Source: Kumtagia yinganensis | GTDB taxonomy: Bacteria > Pseudomonadota > Alphaproteobacteria > Rhizobiales > Rhizobiaceae | Direction of reading: 5' to 3' | DNA length: 64,000 nucleotides | Assembly (NCBI RefSeq): GCF_040081985.1 | Contig: NZ_JBEBMH010000024.1 | Coordinates: 29,764-93,763, forward strand | In this document: positions 63,784 through 64,000 of the stretch, one piece after another | How positions within the stretch are numbered: the stretch's first letter is position 1 | How the letters are laid out: each line of letters starts with the position of its first letter | Translations under genes and position numbers: made by a program | Notes under the pieces: model-generated | The model's input: the letters and a program-made list of their open reading frames with translations, nothing else | Told to the model about the DNA's origin: nothing | Database searches by the model: none

Positions 63784-64000
63784 ATGGAGCAGCGGTCGCT
63801 ATTCGGGCTTTCGGAACATCTCGACCGGCTGAGCAAGAATGGTGATCCGCTCGAGGTTCTGGAGGCGACGGTCAACTTTGAGTATTTCCGTGACTGGCTG
63901 GTCGAAGGACTTGGCTATGGCGAGGGTGGCAAGGGTGGTCGCCCGCCGTTCGATCCGGTGTCGATGTTCAAGGCGCTGATTTTGCAGGCGCAGCACAATC
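63784..64000 (+). mobile_element. IS5-family transposase, 5' part (cut by right edge)
   Basis: From ATG 63784 the product reads MEQRSLFGLSEHLDRLSKNG, then LEVLEATVNFEYFRDWLVEG and PPFDPVSMFKALILQAQHN, the N-terminal DUF772 region of IS5-type transposases. The DDE catalytic part lies beyond the edge. The element's left inverted repeat must be between 63637 and 63783 but I could not define it. Confidence 0.8.

Overview
The window looks like the chromosome of an alphaproteobacterium of the order Rhizobiales, most like Mesorhizobium/Phyllobacteriaceae. The evidence is the high-GC coding style, a rhizobial glycerol-uptake operon (glpR-glpD-glpS-glpT-glpP-glpQ order), an arginyl/leucyl-tRNA-protein transferase, a two-component RND pump with its TetR repressor, and mosaic intergenic repeats of the kind seen in rhizobia. 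I found no rRNA or tRNA genes and no CRISPR array. The assignment rests on recognised protein families and gene order, not on a database search.

Layout. 1-6.2 kb: glycerol/glycerol-3-phosphate uptake and oxidation genes on the minus strand, read towards the left edge, with GlpR-type operators. 6.3-13.1 kb: an SbmA/BacA-like ABC transporter, a LacI repressor facing two tiny paralogous genes that share its operators, and a FecR-domain protein followed by a CHASE2 nucleotide cyclase. 13.2-22 kb: amidase, soluble transhydrogenase, RDD protein, Bpt, EamA transporter, short-chain dehydrogenase, phenylalanine hydroxylase with a divergent Lrp/AsnC regulator, and an AI-2E-family transporter, then a small inverted-repeat element. 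22-42 kb: RND pump and TetR, parC, a secreted protein, pyroglutamyl peptidase, aspS, an MFS transporter, rnd, guaB, a metallo-beta-lactamase-fold protein and an F420-type NADP reductase.

42.2-57.7 kb: a foreign, visibly more AT-rich integrated element of about 15.5 kb, bounded by a 14-bp repeat (TGTTCATGGAGAAC at 42222-42235 and 57715-57728). It sits inside the 5' end of an MFS transporter gene: the native first codons are stranded at the left end, and the right end supplies a replacement start and N-terminus. It encodes a P4-type tyrosine integrase, an AlpA/Xis-like protein, a DUF3102-like protein, terminase subunits, an HK97-type prohead protease, a Prim-Pol-like primase, an SF3-like helicase and a Cro-like regulator with a shared divergent promoter. 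I see no portal, major capsid or tail gene. This is the composition of a phage satellite rather than a complete prophage. Its cargo includes a three-gene, ATGA-coupled operon (HEPN-like protein, ParA-like ATPase with a KGGVGRS P-loop, second P-loop ATPase) and a separate HEPN protein with an R-x5-H motif. Both are candidate anti-phage systems and are the most interesting content of the window.

57.7-64 kb: the rebuilt MFS gene, rlmE overlapping a Ppx/GppA phosphatase with a basic N-terminal extension, an LPG-synthase-type membrane protein, then a disturbed, gene-poor stretch with a terminator, a long hairpin, an AT-rich secreted-protein gene and the start of an IS5-family transposase cut by the right edge.
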